The notes: generated by a model from the sequence alone, not told the origin. A DNA stretch of 64,000 nucleotides from Enoplosus armatus (GCF_043641665.1 NC_092186.1:22235501-22299500), one strand, 5' to 3'. Shown: positions 51,390 through 64,000, counted from the first letter of the stretch. Program-made: numbers and translations.

Positions 51390-53290
51390 GGGGGTATGTA
51401 TTAGCTTCCACTGTCTCTTTCCCCTCTCCTTCTCCAATGCTGTGTTCCTCTCACCATTTAATAAGCAGCATTCTGCTGTCTGATGACTGTCTCCGTCTAG
51501 GCTACAGAGATCATCTCTGATCAGCCATTTCAACCTCATTTACAACTGGCAGTACAGTCATACTGTAGATCAGGACATATGGGGCAGGAATGCAAAGACA
51601 CAAATCTTAACAGTATGTGCCAAGAAAGTAGCTGCACTTACATGTAGATGTGATTCTTCAAGCTAATATTTCATTCATGCATGGATGAGACGGGTGCTTG
51701 CTTATTGGCAGACACGATTTAGCATGCAGAGCTGTCGGTGAAAGAGTGGCAACCGTGCCTACTAAAGGGAGAGATGGTGACAATTTTCCCAAATTACACA
51801 GGCCTCGTTGTCACTTGACTCTAACATCCCAGAGCGGAGAGAAAATACTGCACTTCACCAGGATTAAATACACCAGAGCCTCTTTTAGAAAATTGCCTTT
51901 CTCAAACCGCTTAAACCACACTGCAATGGAGGCGTAAATACAATTTAAAAGCACACTTTTAAAAAGATGCCCATAGGTCCCTCTACCTGCTTTTGCAGAC
52001 AGGCACTGAGGGAATCAAGAGGCAATCTCAGATCAGTCAGAAGTGAGATACATCACTCCTATATACCTGCGCACAATCAAATTTCATCAGAGTCTAGGGC
52101 ACTCAAGAAACTCTTTCTGCAATCCATGTGTGGCTTTAAAGAACAGTGTCTCCGTTTGTCTACAGTGTTTCCTCGAGAATATTAGCACCAGAGTGAAATA
52201 ATTGCCAGCTCTGATGTACAATAGGGATATTATTCACATTGTGTTTTGAAAATTGCTTTCAAGAATGCAAAAAAAACATCTCAATGCATTTCATTTCCTG
52301 ACATGGCAAGCTCTCCTAAGGAATACCATTTTAAAAACTATATTTCTGCAGCTTCCCGCTTTAACAGGAGTTAAAGTAAAGGGTTTATTTCTCTGTAGTC
52401 AGGAACTAATCTCTCCGTCCATCCATGTGTCTTGTTAGAAGATTCCCAGTGTTCCTTACAATCTCTCGTTCACTTCCCATCCATGTCTACAGCGCATGGT
52501 AATCTCCCTGCATCTCTGATGGGATGATCTCAAAGTGGAAGTCCAATTATTTCAGAGGTGAAGAGATTAGATGTGTAATGCAAATCCCTTTTCCATCCTT
52601 GTGACAAGGTACATTATGGGATAATTCCTCTATTACTTCCCTTAATACGATATTGAGACGGTTCTTGAGAGTGACAGCACTCTGGATATGGCTGGAGGTC
52701 TTAGTTTGAGGGCATTTTTTGAGTGAGACTGAAAGGATCCCTGGGGCTCTGAACATGTCACACCATGCCAACAACACAGATGCATATATGCACAAGGAAA
52801 TGTACACTGTTTCACATGCTGATACAAAAAGGGCTTCATGGGTTCATCGTCACAAATTCAAATACTTGAAAAAACAGCTGCAACCCAGATTAAGGTCAGA
52901 ACAGCTGTGTGATATATTAGTGTAAGAGAAAGTGAGTGTGTTTGCATATACAAGCATCTAAACGTGTGCGTGCGTAGGCAGCCGTTAGTAGGCCACTAGG
53001 TCCCTCAGGACTTGTTGGAGTCATCGTTATCGTCATCCCTCTTTTAATAAAAACACAACCTGGAATAGATTCAGACTGAAGCATTTACAATAGCCTGATT
53101 TCAACTGTGTGGCTAAATCAGGCCGTTCAGAGCTTAGTCATTAGCCCGCTTTCTGCTACAGGCTCTTACTGAGCTAGTCAGCATTTCAGCACCAGCTCAT
53201 CCAGCGCCACGGCAAAATTATCAAACACAGTGTTCCCGATGTACCGTCTAAGCTTTGCACCAGATTTGCACCAGAAAGCGACACAGGCCC

Positions 53291-53308
53291 GGGGGGGGGG
53301 GGGGGGGG
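53291..53308. repeat. poly-G tract, 18 nt
   Basis: Single-base G run after GGCCC. Confidence 0.9.
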
Positions 53309-53544
53309 TGGAGCCGAAAGAGAGAGACAGACAGGCGGAGAAGCCTTTGAACTCTGCATGCCCGGGAGGCTGACGGCAGGACACTGGACAACTGCCGTGA
53401 CCTTGCATTGGCATTGTGGTGTCCGTCGGCAGAGATCAGTGTCAGTGTGTGTGTCTGTGTCTACCTACAGTCGCCACAAAACCCGCCGCACAGAAACGTA
53501 CCCAGTGGCAATGGCTTCTTTTTAAAAAAATCTATATATATACT

Positions 53545-53711
53545 TTTTTACCTTTAGTGGATAGTGACAGTGAAGATTGACAGGAAATGCGGGAGAGAGA
53601 GAAGGTGGGGGGGGACATGCAGCAAAGGGCCCAGGCCGAAATCCAACCCAGGCTGCTGCAGTGGACTCAGCCTACGTAGTAATAATAAATAATGAGCTAC
53701 CGGGAGCCCAC
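53545..53711 (-). repeat. tRNA-related teleost SINE-like repeat, degenerate
   Basis: Plus strand shows GACAGGAAATGCGGGAGAGA, GGACATGCAGCAAAGGGCCC, CCGAAATCCAACCCAGGC and GAGCTACCGGGAGCCC. In the reverse complement the GGGTTGGATTTCGG segment corresponds to a decayed box B. The order matches a common fish element whose consensus ends in a tRNA-like GGCGCC.. head. Confidence 0.6.
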
Positions 53712-56700
53712 TATCATTAACACGTCCAAAGGCTCCATTAAAGCCACGTATCTCAATATTCCTCTATATCAACAATGGATAAAATAACCATTTCAAATGT
53801 GAAAGGGGTCGCCCGTAGTGACATACCCGCAGAAAATGATCGCCTTCCTCACCCGACGGCTCCCCCTCGGCTTCACGGAGCATTTCGGCGTGCTTCAGCA
53901 CACTGCTCAGGTTTTATGGCCAGCGACTTCTCTGTTTTGATGTACTCTCACCACCCTCAGCGGCGCCCAGCACCACTTTGATTTTATATTGAAAACAAAA
54001 TGCACTGCAATGATTGGTGATCCTTCACAGTACTGTAAGCCGCGTCTGAGGGTTGTTGTTTTTTTTCTTTTTACTTTTACCAAAATTTGGAAGAAAACGC
54101 TTCAGTTGAGTGAGACATTTGAGATGTTTTAGCACAGACAAAAACAACTTTGGATGCTGTGCTTGTCATTTGGCTGCCATAAATTTCTGCTTGTGTGTTT
54201 TTTCAACTTTGGTGCAAGCTGCAAGTCGTATGTTCTATTCAAAATGTTTGCAGGGTGTGTTCAGATGTATGTAGAGCAAACATCCAAAGCATTTTTCATT
54301 CCAACCCTCTTTTCCTTGGTGCTGGCTCTTCATCCATCTTAATTCCTAGGCTACCTGTATCTCTCACCTCATTTATAATGATAATGTGACATTGTTTAAC
54401 AACCAAGTATGCAGAAAATAAGTCCGCCGATAATATACTCGTCTCTCTCGCAGGTAGAAATGAACACAGACAACATTATCTGGCAGGGAAACAGATGACC
54501 CGTCAGCGCGCTTTATGGGGGGGTGAAGAAATGAGCAGTGACAGCGATATATGCTCTCTGTTTATGGGTGTCTCAGAGGAGAAGGGAGAAGAAGAGAAGT
54601 GGGTGGACTATGGGGGAAAGGAGAGGGAAAGGGATGACATGGGGGAAGAGAGACGATTAGAGATACAATACAAAAGGGAGAGAACCATGGGAATGGGGGG
54701 AGGGGGGGTAGACAGGTGGTATATTGCAGGTATCCTAGCAAAACCAATTTGTATTGTATCAAGATCAGTAGGTGATAACGTCTCCTCATTTCCCTCCTGC
54801 CAGATTTTTACTGTACACCTCACTGTCTCCCTTCCTTCCTCTACAAAGCCCTGAATACAGAACAAAAGACGAGCGGAAAGAGGAGAGGCAAACACGACGA
54901 TGGCTCTGATCTCCCATCCTCTGATTCCTCTGGCAAGATTACAGCTAATAACAGGAAAACATGTCAGACTTGGGAGGCAGGAATAGCGGCGGCGAGGTCG
55001 GCGAATAAAAATCACTGTATCAAAAACAAATGATGGAAACGTACCAGCATCAAGGAACGACGTCGGGTGTAAAAATGCAAGCTTGCATGCATGCATGCTC
55101 GCACGTGAAAAACAAAAGCAGGATGACTTAAAAAAACACACATCCGCCGTATCTTAAAACAATAATGAACAAAATAAAGTATAAACATATAGAACCAACA
55201 GCGTTGACACTGTACCACAGTGAAGCCTACTGACACAACAAAGGTGGTCATAAAATGCAATAATACCATGAAATATGTGATATACTTTTATGCGTAAAGT
55301 GTACAAATTCAGCTCACCAAGTGCGTGGACATACTGGAGATTCTAATAGCTACAAACTCTTACATGGACACACACATCTGAACTGAAACAATGCAAACAC
55401 ATGCACATACACACACACACACACACAATGACAGTCCCTGCATATCCAAGAGAGCGCTGCTTTGCCTCTGCCTAAGGGCACTTTACTTTACTCTAGTGGA
55501 AATGAAAGTGCACAAACACGTTCCCACATTACAACACAGGGGACGTCTGGCAAAAAATATTCCAATGTTATGCAAGGGAGAGCGCTCAAGGCACGGCACG
55601 AGTCGTTCCTGTATGCTAATTCAGCGTCATTAAATGTCATCAATAATGCATTTACCTGGAGTTGGTATTACAATGAATTTCATAACTGCTGTGTATAGTA
55701 GGGATGAATATTGCATGCGCATGATGGGCTGCTGTGGCCTTTTATTGGTAACGACATTAAAATGACACTGAGTCGGGAGTAACCTCAAAGTTATTTCTCA
55801 CAATTTTGTAAAACAAAACACATTATTCTCTGGTTGTTTTGTTTCCAATAATGGTAATGTTTTCACAGCATGATACACATGTATGTATAATGACACAAAT
55901 CTCCACGGAAACATCCTTAATTCACCATTGTGGTGACACAAGGAAAATTGCATTTGCAAATTGGGCTACAGGGACCGCCATTTTATGTACAAGACAAAAA
56001 AAAAACAAACCAAAAAAAAACATTTACATGTACATACATGCAGTTCTCATTCAGGATGTCTATATTAATGATTCATCCTGAATATGTTTCTAATACAGTT
56101 TTTGCTGCTATCATGACTGCCTTGCTGTACATTATGCTGTGTAAAAAAAAAAAAAAAAAGATATCGAACATTTATCAAGTTCAGTTGAAAGATCCTGCAT
56201 CCATAGTAACCATGACTTCACAGTACCTTTCCTGTAGAAACATTTAACACAGCATTAATGAGGTACTCTGAGACATTTAGTACTGCATTGCAATGAGGCT
56301 GGAAAACTTAATATTTAAAGCCTAAATATCTTGACATCTAGTCCCTAGATTGGGGCAAGCTAAAGCTCCCATTATGCAACTCGGTACAGCTGTAGCTTTC
56401 ACTGGAACATTCCAGCCACAAAATACACAACCTTTCACATGCTAAGTAGCATTTCCCCTTGACTAGTAAATTGACGCAGACATGTAAAATGGGCAGAGCG
56501 CTCCTTTAAATAGCCTGCAATCAAATTTTCAGAAACTCCACGCATTGGGGACAAGCTCTACCTTTTTAGCTAGTATCAACATGCACTGTATCGGGTCATG
56601 TTTTGCCTGTAGGTGACCATTAAACACTCATTTGAAGCTTCTTGGTCCACCCTGAAGCAGAAAAGTCTTTGTACTTACAGAGAATAGAAGTTAAGGATAG

Positions 56701-56959
56701 AAGGCAGCTCCATTGAAGACTGATTCCAAATGGTCAAATCAATACTGGGGAGCTTTTCTCTTGTTCTGGGGGCTTGTCCCACAGAGTGGGGATCAGCTCC
56801 ATATGCAACTGTCTGTCAGTGCCATGCCTCTTTATCATAGCTCTATGCTGCGGCTGGGACATGGTAATCCTGTTTTTATTAAAGGGGAATATAAAAGGAA
56901 ACCGTCTGAAACAGGTCTAAGCCCTTGTGACAGCAAAGGATTTCATTACTGCAGCTCAT

Positions 56960-56960
<1 letters not shown>

Positions 56961-57011
<51 letters not shown>
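56961..57011. repeat. (GT)25 microsatellite
   Basis: Uninterrupted GT dinucleotides, 105 bp before a T29 tract. Confidence 0.95.
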
Positions 57012-57012
<1 letters not shown>

Positions 57013-57111
57013 ATATGTGTTTGAGTGAAGGAGACAGCAGTCACACATACTGTGGATTACAAATAATACTTTAAGTTGCCTCTAATGTGCAAAAGTCATT
57101 TTTAACCAGCT

Positions 57112-57115
<4 letters not shown>

Positions 57116-57144
<29 letters not shown>
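57116..57144. repeat. poly-T tract, 29 nt
   Basis: Longest homopolymer in the window. Could be the poly-A tail of an element inserted on the minus strand, but no element is recognised beside it. Confidence 0.9.
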
Positions 57145-57148
<4 letters not shown>

Positions 57149-58789
57149 CTTCCAGGTCTGTCAGCTATTTTAGCTTTTTAAATTTTCACCTTCGCTAAAA
57201 ATAAGAGGCTGTTTCTAATCACTCTGCCAAGCACAAAGTCGAAGGTCACAACAAGTGCTCTTTGCAGCTATCCACTGGCCTTTTGTAGCTAAATTGAGCA
57301 TTACACGTTTGTCTTTATTTCCCGGAACTTAGCAGAGCGTACTTTGATCTTTTCAGGAATCACACCACCACCCACACGCATTCTCAAAGTGTGCAAGTGG
57401 GAGTGAGATTAAAGCCTCAGTGTGGGACTGTGGCTTCTGGTGTTCATGTACAAGTTAGTACGTGAAAAAGTTTCAGGTCATTTAGGTTAATTAACACTGT
57501 TACGCTGCACATTGATGACCACTGAACAGTACCGGCTGGATTTCGATTTGGTTTGCATCTCACAATGAACTGGGCAATGAACGTAGTTTAAAAACTCCTA
57601 CTGGACGTTGAAAGCAGAAAGCGCTGTGCACACAAACATACATGCTTTGCAAGAGGACCGCAGGTGCGCTTTGAGACGCAAGCGCTTCTTTTCTGGACGT
57701 CCATCCTGTGCGCTACAGTGTGCGGTTTCAGCAGGGCAGCGAGGTCTTTGTGTTTCATTTGCTGCCATTCATCTCCTCATCCCTGGCGAACTGGTATTGG
57801 GGTCATTGCCTTCATAAGCCTTCGTTCCCAGTTAAAAAGGAGGAAGGAGGAGGAGGAGGAGGAGGAGAGAGGAGTAAAAAAAAAAAGTAGAGAGAGGCAG
57901 AATATAATGAGAGAGCAAGAAAGACATTCAGGGAAGAGAGAAAGAAAGAAACCCTCCACCGTCCTGTGTGCCAGAGTCATTGTGGTCTGCCCATTGACCA
58001 GCAGGACTGCCCACCACTTCAGCTGCTCTTGCGCTGTTTACAGATCCTTGTCTTGTAAGGCCTGGGAAAAGCCACCAGCCAGGAAGAATTTCTAGTAGAA
58101 GCCTCTTCCCAAAAAAAGTCGACTTCAGAAATAACATAATAATAATAGATAACAAAAGTTCGGCTCATTTTTACCCAACGAGTTGTGGGTTTCACAGGTG
58201 ACAGGGTTATGTAGCATTTTAGGCGGAGGAGGAAGAAGTCAGTGCATCAATATGATGAAGGTGGGATGAGGATTCCAAACATTCAGCTGGATGGGCTGGA
58301 AGATTCAAAATTCAGCCTGAAATAGCGCACCCCCCCCAAAAAAAAGCTGCCGTGACTAAGAGAGGAGAAGAGCCACGAACCAACACTGTCACCAGAAAAG
58401 AGGATCAGGTTCAGGTGCATGTGGGTGGAAAAAGGAATGGTTATTTCAAGCAGAAGCGACCCTGACAGTCAGAAATCTGCAATTTGACATGTCAGGGGTA
58501 AATTATAGGAGCCATGATGGCCGCTTAGCAGGGCTAATTTGGGTTTTGGGTTTTTGCTGTCAAAGGTCACAGGCACATACAGTACAGGCTGTTAAAGGGG
58601 AATGAGAAAACTCCCACCAGCAAGTATGTTGAGCATAAACGCTCAGGGATTGATTGTTTTCCTCATGTCCGGTCATAATTTAGACAAGAAAATAAGCATT
58701 TTGAAGGGTAAGTACACGCAGTGACTGCGCCCCGTCAAGACGTAATCCGGCACATAACCCCTGTAAAACCATAACAAATGCCGATTTTG

Positions 58790-58985
58790 ACACTTAGTGA
58801 AATGTAGAGGTGCAGGTAGGTGGACAGAGCCAAGCTAGCTGTGTCCCCTAGCTTCCAGTCTTTGAGCTAAGCTAAGCTAAGCTAACGGGCCGGTGGTGGT
58901 AGCTTCTTCCTGTATTTCTTCTAACTCTCCGCAAGAAAGCAAATAAGCCAATTTCCCAAAATGGTGTATTCTTTTTAATAAGTAC
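58790..58985 (+). repeat. percomorph GCTAAGCTAAGCTAA element, internally deleted
   Basis: Contains GTAGAGGTGCAGGTAGGTGG, GACAGAGCCAAGCTAGCTGT, CTAGCTTCCAGTCTTTGAGC, tandem GCTAAGCTAAGCTAAGCTAA, then TCTAACTCTCCGCAAGAAAG and ATTTCCCAAAATG. The block usually found between TAGCTTC and CTAACTCTC is missing. Highly characteristic of percomorph genomes. Confidence 0.8.
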
Positions 58986-59129
58986 AAAGTTTGAGAACCA
59001 GCTGGCTCAACACAAGTTTGCCATTTCATTTGACTCAGAGCCATCGTGTGACAGAAATATATAAGTAATGTTGGATGGATCTCTCTCTCTCTCTCTCTCA
59101 CCAGACGACATGAGGAAGTAGTAAAACCG

Positions 59130-59400
59130 GAGCATTCCGTCCATTTTCTGCACCCACTCATCCTGTTTGGGGTTGCAGGCGACTGGAGCCTATCCCAGCA
59201 TGCACAGGGCAAGGGACATGGTGCACCCTGGACAGGCAGACGGTAAACCACATGGGCTGACCGACAAGCACACCAACACTCACGCATGAAGGAAAATGAG
59301 ATTACTGGGGACAACATGCGAACATCAAACAGACAGGCAACGGCAGGTTTGAACCCCAGGCCCAGTCTGTGTGAGGTGACACTGAGCAAACCATGATAAT
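59130..59400 (+). repeat. teleost GGAGCCTATCCCAGC element, near full length
   Basis: Reads TCCGTCCATTTTCTGCACCC, ACTGGAGCCTATCCCAGC, GGTGCACCCTGGACAGGCAG, ACACCAACACTCACGC, GGGGACAACATGCGAAC and ends with GGTTTGAACCCCAGGC and a GTGTGAGGTGACACTGAGC-like tail. All are landmarks of a widespread fish interspersed repeat whose right end looks tRNA-like. It produces the 170-codon minus open frame 58877-59389, which is not a gene. Confidence 0.75.
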
Positions 59401-60193
59401 GGCCGGTATGATAATCAGGGGTGGGATTAGAGACAGGATGTTAAGGGATACAGTGCCTCTGAATAGGCACTAAAAAAAGAAATTCATCCACCCTTATTAT
59501 CTGGATATCGAAAGGAAGCGGAAAAACAATCTCCTACCCACTATTACCATCCTTGTGCTTCTGCACTGATGATAATGGTGATGGCATTAAACTAAAAATG
59601 ATATCCTATGTAAGCTACCTGTGAGAGAAATTGTTTTAAATTCAGATTTATTATAGATATTACAAATACACAGTGCAATGCACAGATTACTGTCTGAAAT
59701 CTTTCATAGTCATAATCTTCATATTAAAAGAAAACAATTCACCCTTCACAGGTAAGAAATCTACACATAAAAATATTTTTACTCCAATGGTTTTCAAACT
59801 TACTTGTTACTGTGGAGTAAAGCAATGCTTCAATTCATCTAAAAAAAATGCATCAGAAGCAGTAGGAGAGGCAAGGGATTTGTCGCTCAGTCCTTTCCAC
59901 CCTCCAAACACTTTCAGGCACGGGCCGTCACTGTGTCTGGACCACGACTAAAGCCTCTTCTTCATGGCCACACAGCTGGAGCAAAAATATGACAATATTT
60001 TTAACACGGCCGCCCAGCGAATGAATGAATCCATGCATGGATGAGTGCAGGCTGACACCCTGAATGTCATCACATCAGATAGCATGGGCTAAGTGACATC
60101 CTCCATGTTGAAATGCCCAGACGCTGTTGGCTGTGTGCAATAATAAGAGACTGAGAGGCCAGTTTGGGTGCATCGTTCGTCATTATTACTGCA

Positions 60194-60262
60194 GCGCCTC
60201 GTCCAGATACGTCTCGTCCACCTCCATCTCAGAGTGACAGCTCTCTTTAACGCGTTTCTAAA
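60194..60262 (-). other. exon-like open segment ending in a stop, unidentified
   Basis: Minus-strand frame KRVKESCHSEMEVDETYLDE then ALQ and TAA. It is preceded by CTCTTTAG, a possible acceptor, and the acidic end looks like a protein C-terminus. If the upstream segment uses a donor after GTCATCGGT, both are phase 0 and join in frame. Evidence is only open frame plus splice-like dinucleotides. Confidence 0.22.
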
Positions 60263-60867
60263 GAGCTATTCTTCCAAGGTGGTAATGTGCAGACACCCAA
60301 CAAGTGCTGCTATTAAGCGGCCAGGAGCCCTCTTGTCACATCTATAAACACACTGATATTACTCCCCAAATGTTCCCAGACTGCCGGTGGAAAGGTAGAA
60401 GCCGGGTTTGGCAAACCGTGCCACTTCACAGCCTCTGAAATTATGCATCTGTAATGTAATGCTCCTGATATAACCACCTCACAGTGAACTGAACAAATGC
60501 ACTACTGTACGGCCATTAAACGTGCCTCTATGGCCGAAAACATACTGTACGTATATATATGTAAGACACAAATCAACAGCCAAAACAAATCCTACTTTGA
60601 GCCACTGCACGATGAAACACGACAACAATATAAGTTGAATTTTCCCTGCAGAGCTTTTGGACAGTGGTGGCAGTTAAGAGGCATGCCTTCACTCCGCCTG
60701 CACTGGGGAGCCGAACAATCCAATTGATCCCTTTTCATAATTAACTGCTGCCGAACAAAGGAGCACTTAGCCAACAAATGGCAGTAATCCACAGGAGACA
60801 AGGAGTTAAAGCATGGGCTAAAGGTATGTGAGTGCCCGTCTGTGTGGGCTTGAAGCATACGTCTTAA

Positions 60868-60985
60868 CGTGGTAGTGAGACGTTATTTACACACCGATGA
60901 CTTCATTCACCAGAGTGATGACCTCCTCTTTGCTCAGCCGATTAAACACCGAAAAGATCACTTCTACCGTCTCCGTTAGAGAGAA
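60868..60985 (-). other. exon-like open segment, unidentified
   Basis: On the minus strand, after GACAGTGTTCAG, a frame reads GFSLTETVEVIFSVFNRL, SKEEVITLVNEVIG and then meets a GTGTGTAA donor-like site or an in-frame stop. It has an amphipathic, helix-rich look. It precedes, in transcript order, another open segment at about 60196-60260. I do not recognise the protein, and the acceptor has a weak pyrimidine tract. Confidence 0.25.
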
Positions 60986-63740
60986 CCCCGCTGAACACTG
61001 TCACTGATAGCATCTTAAAACGGGGAAAACTCTAACGTGGTTTTCAGATTTAGGCAGGTGAATACAGAGCAGGTGGAGAGGAGGGCATAGACAATCAGGG
61101 GAAATAGGACAAATCAGAGACACTTTGGGGCGATGAAAAGTGAAGGGGAACGAGGTGGAGGACAAAGATGAGGGAGACTTGAGCTGAACTGGGGTCTGGT
61201 GTGTATCCAAAGCCTAGGGAGCAGAGGGGGAAGCTGGGATCAAACAAGGATTCAACTGATACCGAGTCTGTGGATGCGATACAGGCCTCAAGCAGCCCCC
61301 CCCCCGACTCTACAGGCATCTAGGATGAAGAAAGCGGGCTAGAGGATGGGTAACAAGCAACACGGCAGTGAGATTGAGATAATTTACACCTCCACACCCT
61401 CTCATCCTCTCTCTCTCTCTTTCTCTCTCTGTCACTCCCCCTCTTCTTCATACACCCTCCCTCGCCACAGGCTTGGTGATAAGTCATTATGGCAGACTAC
61501 ACTTGGGTAATTGGGGCAAGGAAAGGAGAGGAATCTGCGCGAAGGGAGGGGTGGCACTGTGACCTCCATTTCTCTCCATCTCTTGAAACCCATTAGCCAC
61601 AGTAAGCAGCCGTATTTGCTACACTTATATTTAGATTTTCATAAATGCAGATATTTCATAACATAATCACTGTCGTCCTGCCAGCGAGGCCTCCTCAGGG
61701 GCTTGGATTCTCAGTTTGTACACTATGAGAGCAAACAGCATACAAATGTGTGCCGTCGTGGGATGTCCCTGAAATATTATTAAATCTGTGTTCATTTCTG
61801 TACTTAAATATGCCACAACTATAACCATAGCCGGCAAAATGTGAACCAGGAAGTCTGTCAGTTAACTGTTTGGGTGGAAATGTTCGATCCACTGTAATCA
61901 CAATGCCTTTGGGAAGTGTCACTGAAAACAAAATGCAGTTTTTCTGCCATTAGTCGCGTTCGTTCAGTCATGGCGCAGCGCTGACTCTTTTTTTTTTTTC
62001 CACTGCCTCAGCGATCTCTAGCCTTACGTTAAATTCATTCAAATGAGTTCTACGCAGCAAGGCGCGCAGGTTTTAAATTAGGGTAACAGAGAGGTACCAA
62101 ATCAGTACTCGGTAACTCAGATGCTCTGGGTTGAGGTATCGGAAGCAGTGGAGGAAAACGTAGGCTCACTGCATCCCTGCATATAAGTCTGGCTAAAGTT
62201 CAGGGGGTGTTCAGAACCCGTACGATCATCTGACAGCTCATGTCTCGCCCTTTTTAGCGACGCTGCCGCGTTCCTGTAATTCCGGCAACTAACTTGCTCA
62301 CTGTGATCCTGTTATTACCAGTAGCAACGACGGCTCAAACTATGAAAATGACATACAAAAACGAGTCTTTGAAATACAGCTCTCGGATATTTCTCAGATC
62401 ACACCACATTGATCAAGTAGCCGAGAGTGACGGAACAAGCAATGACCGGGAGAGGAGCGATGAAGGAGAAAGAGGCTGAGAGCAGATAAGCCCGCAGAGC
62501 AAGTGACAACTCCAGGGCTTCCCCTTACACACACACACACACACACCTACTGTAACACTGGCTAACAAAGGCTATCATGCATAAAGCCGCTGGCCCCCCC
62601 GGCATCTGAGGATTGTAGATGCTGTCATTTCTAAATCACCTGAGGAATCTTTGCCTCAAGTAACAAAAAAAAAAAAAAAAAACACAGAAAGGGAAGTTTG
62701 AAAAGCAGCAGACCAGATGGATATACACTACATCTGCTCATGTCGCTGTGAGTCGTGTTCATGGTCCATTATGCTCTCATCTACTTCCATTTCTCTCCTC
62801 GTTTTCTGTTACACTCCGCGACCGCCCGTGATGTGACTGAAGTTAAGTGAAAACTGATCTAAAATCTAGACTGCACTTTGAACATCAGACATCATCAGAT
62901 CAGAACAGCGCTGAGGGGGAGTGGATGGAAAGTGCGCTACTCATATTTGGTTTTATCCTAAACGGCACAAACTCATGTGCTCGAGGAAGACAGTTTTGGG
63001 GAAATGTGCTTGTTTGTTGTTTTAGAAGATAGTCTTGAAGTTGTATTTCTCTGTATTTTCCGTGTCCGTTAGACTAAACACGTACGGTTTCGTCTATAGA
63101 GCAAATTGGTATTTGATCTTCTCATTTGGCTGGAGGTCAGAGGGCAAACAGCTATATTGGTACTTTTCGACCCGTCAGGGTGAATTGGATTAGATTGACT
63201 GCAGTCTCAGGAGAACCATTTTGTTTTATGACTGGGATTATTAGCAGAACAGAAGGTGTGGCACTCTCAGAGTGATGGACATAATGTGGGTTCACCGCGT
63301 ATTTTCATAATGGCATCACAGCCAAAGAGATACTGCCACCTAATTTGTTTTAAAGCCAGAATAACATCCTCCTTGTTTTTGGTCCGTTTCAAAAAAAAAA
63401 AGCTTAAATAGTGATTCTGTCCTCAGATGTTTACGCCTTGTTGGACAAAAAGAACATTATGTTATAAATTCACTCATGAAGTTGCTGGAAGTCTAACAAG
63501 GAAAAAGGTGCCCTGAATCACTTGAGCCATTTCCCACCTTCGTGATGCATACATCACATTTTCTCTGCCAAATTTTGGGCTGCTGAGTTGTTGTTTTTTT
63601 CTTACATTTAATCAATGCAGATTTATTGCACATGCATGCAAACTCTCTCTCACACACACACACATACACATACACACACTCTGGGGAATAAAAATGCTTA
63701 CAAACACAATCTCTTTCTCTACTCCACCCCATCCCATTCC

Positions 63741-63741
<1 letters not shown>

Positions 63742-63770
<29 letters not shown>
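63742..63770. repeat. (CA)14 microsatellite
   Basis: CA array; a shorter imperfect CA stretch lies at 63651-63680. Confidence 0.95.
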
Positions 63771-63772
<2 letters not shown>

Positions 63773-64000
63773 ACATTACATGCATATCATCCCGGTTTAA
63801 TCTAATCCATTAGTCATATTAAGCGGATGTGGTAGTTTATATGAACCAGACATCTCTATCTACGAGCAGCAGATGTTGAGTTCCCCAACCAAAACTGAAA
63901 CCTAAATACATATTATTACAGTATTACACATTATTTATCATTATGACTCCACTTACTGTAGATGATAGGAATATCAGCAAAACATCTTATTAGAAATCCT

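Larger units (their letters stand above)
20627..64000 (-). other. lrp8: lrp8 intron upstream of LA2 exon (at least 43 kb, runs off right edge)
   Basis: Starts at the LA2 acceptor. I looked through the rest of the window on the minus strand for an LA1 exon (SDE followed by Cys, preceded by W-[RK]-C-D) and found none, so LA1 and the signal-peptide exon should lie beyond 64000. The interval is therefore read as intron containing transposon relics, simple repeats and possibly regulatory DNA. A nested or neighbouring gene cannot be excluded: exon-like fragments are listed separately near 37, 48 and 60 kb. The stretches 29.9-33.2, 41.3-46.1 and 48.7-53.2 kb show only unique-looking sequence with microsatellites. 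Confidence 0.6.

Noticed and set aside
58877..59389. 170-codon minus open frame
   Set aside because: Lies across two recognised interspersed repeats (58.8 and 59.1-59.4 kb) with a CT array between.
60190..60215. Repeated GAC GAG codons on the minus strand, first suspected as the SDE motif of an LA1 exon
   Set aside because: No cysteine framework and no W-R-C-D motif; not an LA module.
62294..62479. 61-codon plus frame with a signal-peptide-like start (MLTVILLLPVATTAQ)
   Set aside because: Remainder is unremarkable and low in hydrophobic core; no homologue recognised, no splice sites, probably chance.

Overview
This window is vertebrate nuclear DNA, almost certainly from an acanthomorph/percomorph ray-finned fish. 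The evidence is: two short exons with correct splice sites in a sea of non-coding sequence, no prokaryote-like gene packing, dozens of (CA/GT)n, (GA/CT)n and homopolymer arrays, and several interspersed repeats I recognise as typical of spiny-rayed fishes (the GCTAAGCTAAGCTAA element, the element built around GACTTCTATAC..TCTGACTTC, the CGATTAATC/CAACAGTCCAAAA element, and the GGAGCCTATCCCAGC element).

The only gene identified with confidence is on the minus strand. Two phase-1/phase-1 exons each encode one complete LDL-receptor class A (LA) module. The exon at 20504-20626 is LA2 and the exon at 1042-1170 is LA3 of a VLDLR/ApoER2-type receptor. The LA3 spacing and wording fit low-density lipoprotein receptor-related protein 8 (lrp8, ApoER2) better than VLDLR. 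Transcription runs from high to low coordinates. The signal-peptide exon and LA1 should therefore lie beyond base 64000, and LA4 onward before base 1. On this reading the whole window is the 5' part of lrp8: a long upstream intron (20627 to the end), the LA2 exon, a 19.3-kb intron, the LA3 exon, and the start of the next intron.

The introns hold old mobile DNA. There is a PIF/Harbinger (HARBI1-like) transposase fragment at about 15991-16240, a LINE-1-type ORF2 remnant at about 22290-22445, several copies of a non-autonomous teleost element (8270-8580, 28550-28800, 39295-39490, 40690-40955), SINE- and LINE-tail-like pieces, and many simple repeats. A cluster of co-oriented broken reading frames at 25530-26660 looks protein-derived but is not identified; it begins with a signal-peptide-like segment and could be a decayed endogenous retroviral envelope or another secreted protein.

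Other points worth a second look are a near-perfect 61-bp palindrome at 18498-18558, a 150-nt polypyrimidine tract just upstream of the LA3 acceptor, a small CpG-dense block at 33305-33470, and a few exon-like open segments with plausible splice sites (47.9 kb plus strand, 60.2 and 60.9 kb minus strand, 36.7-38.4 kb plus strand) that cannot be assigned to known proteins. Most long open frames in the window are products of low-complexity DNA. I found no CRISPR array, operon, tRNA or rRNA gene, and no convincing undescribed system.
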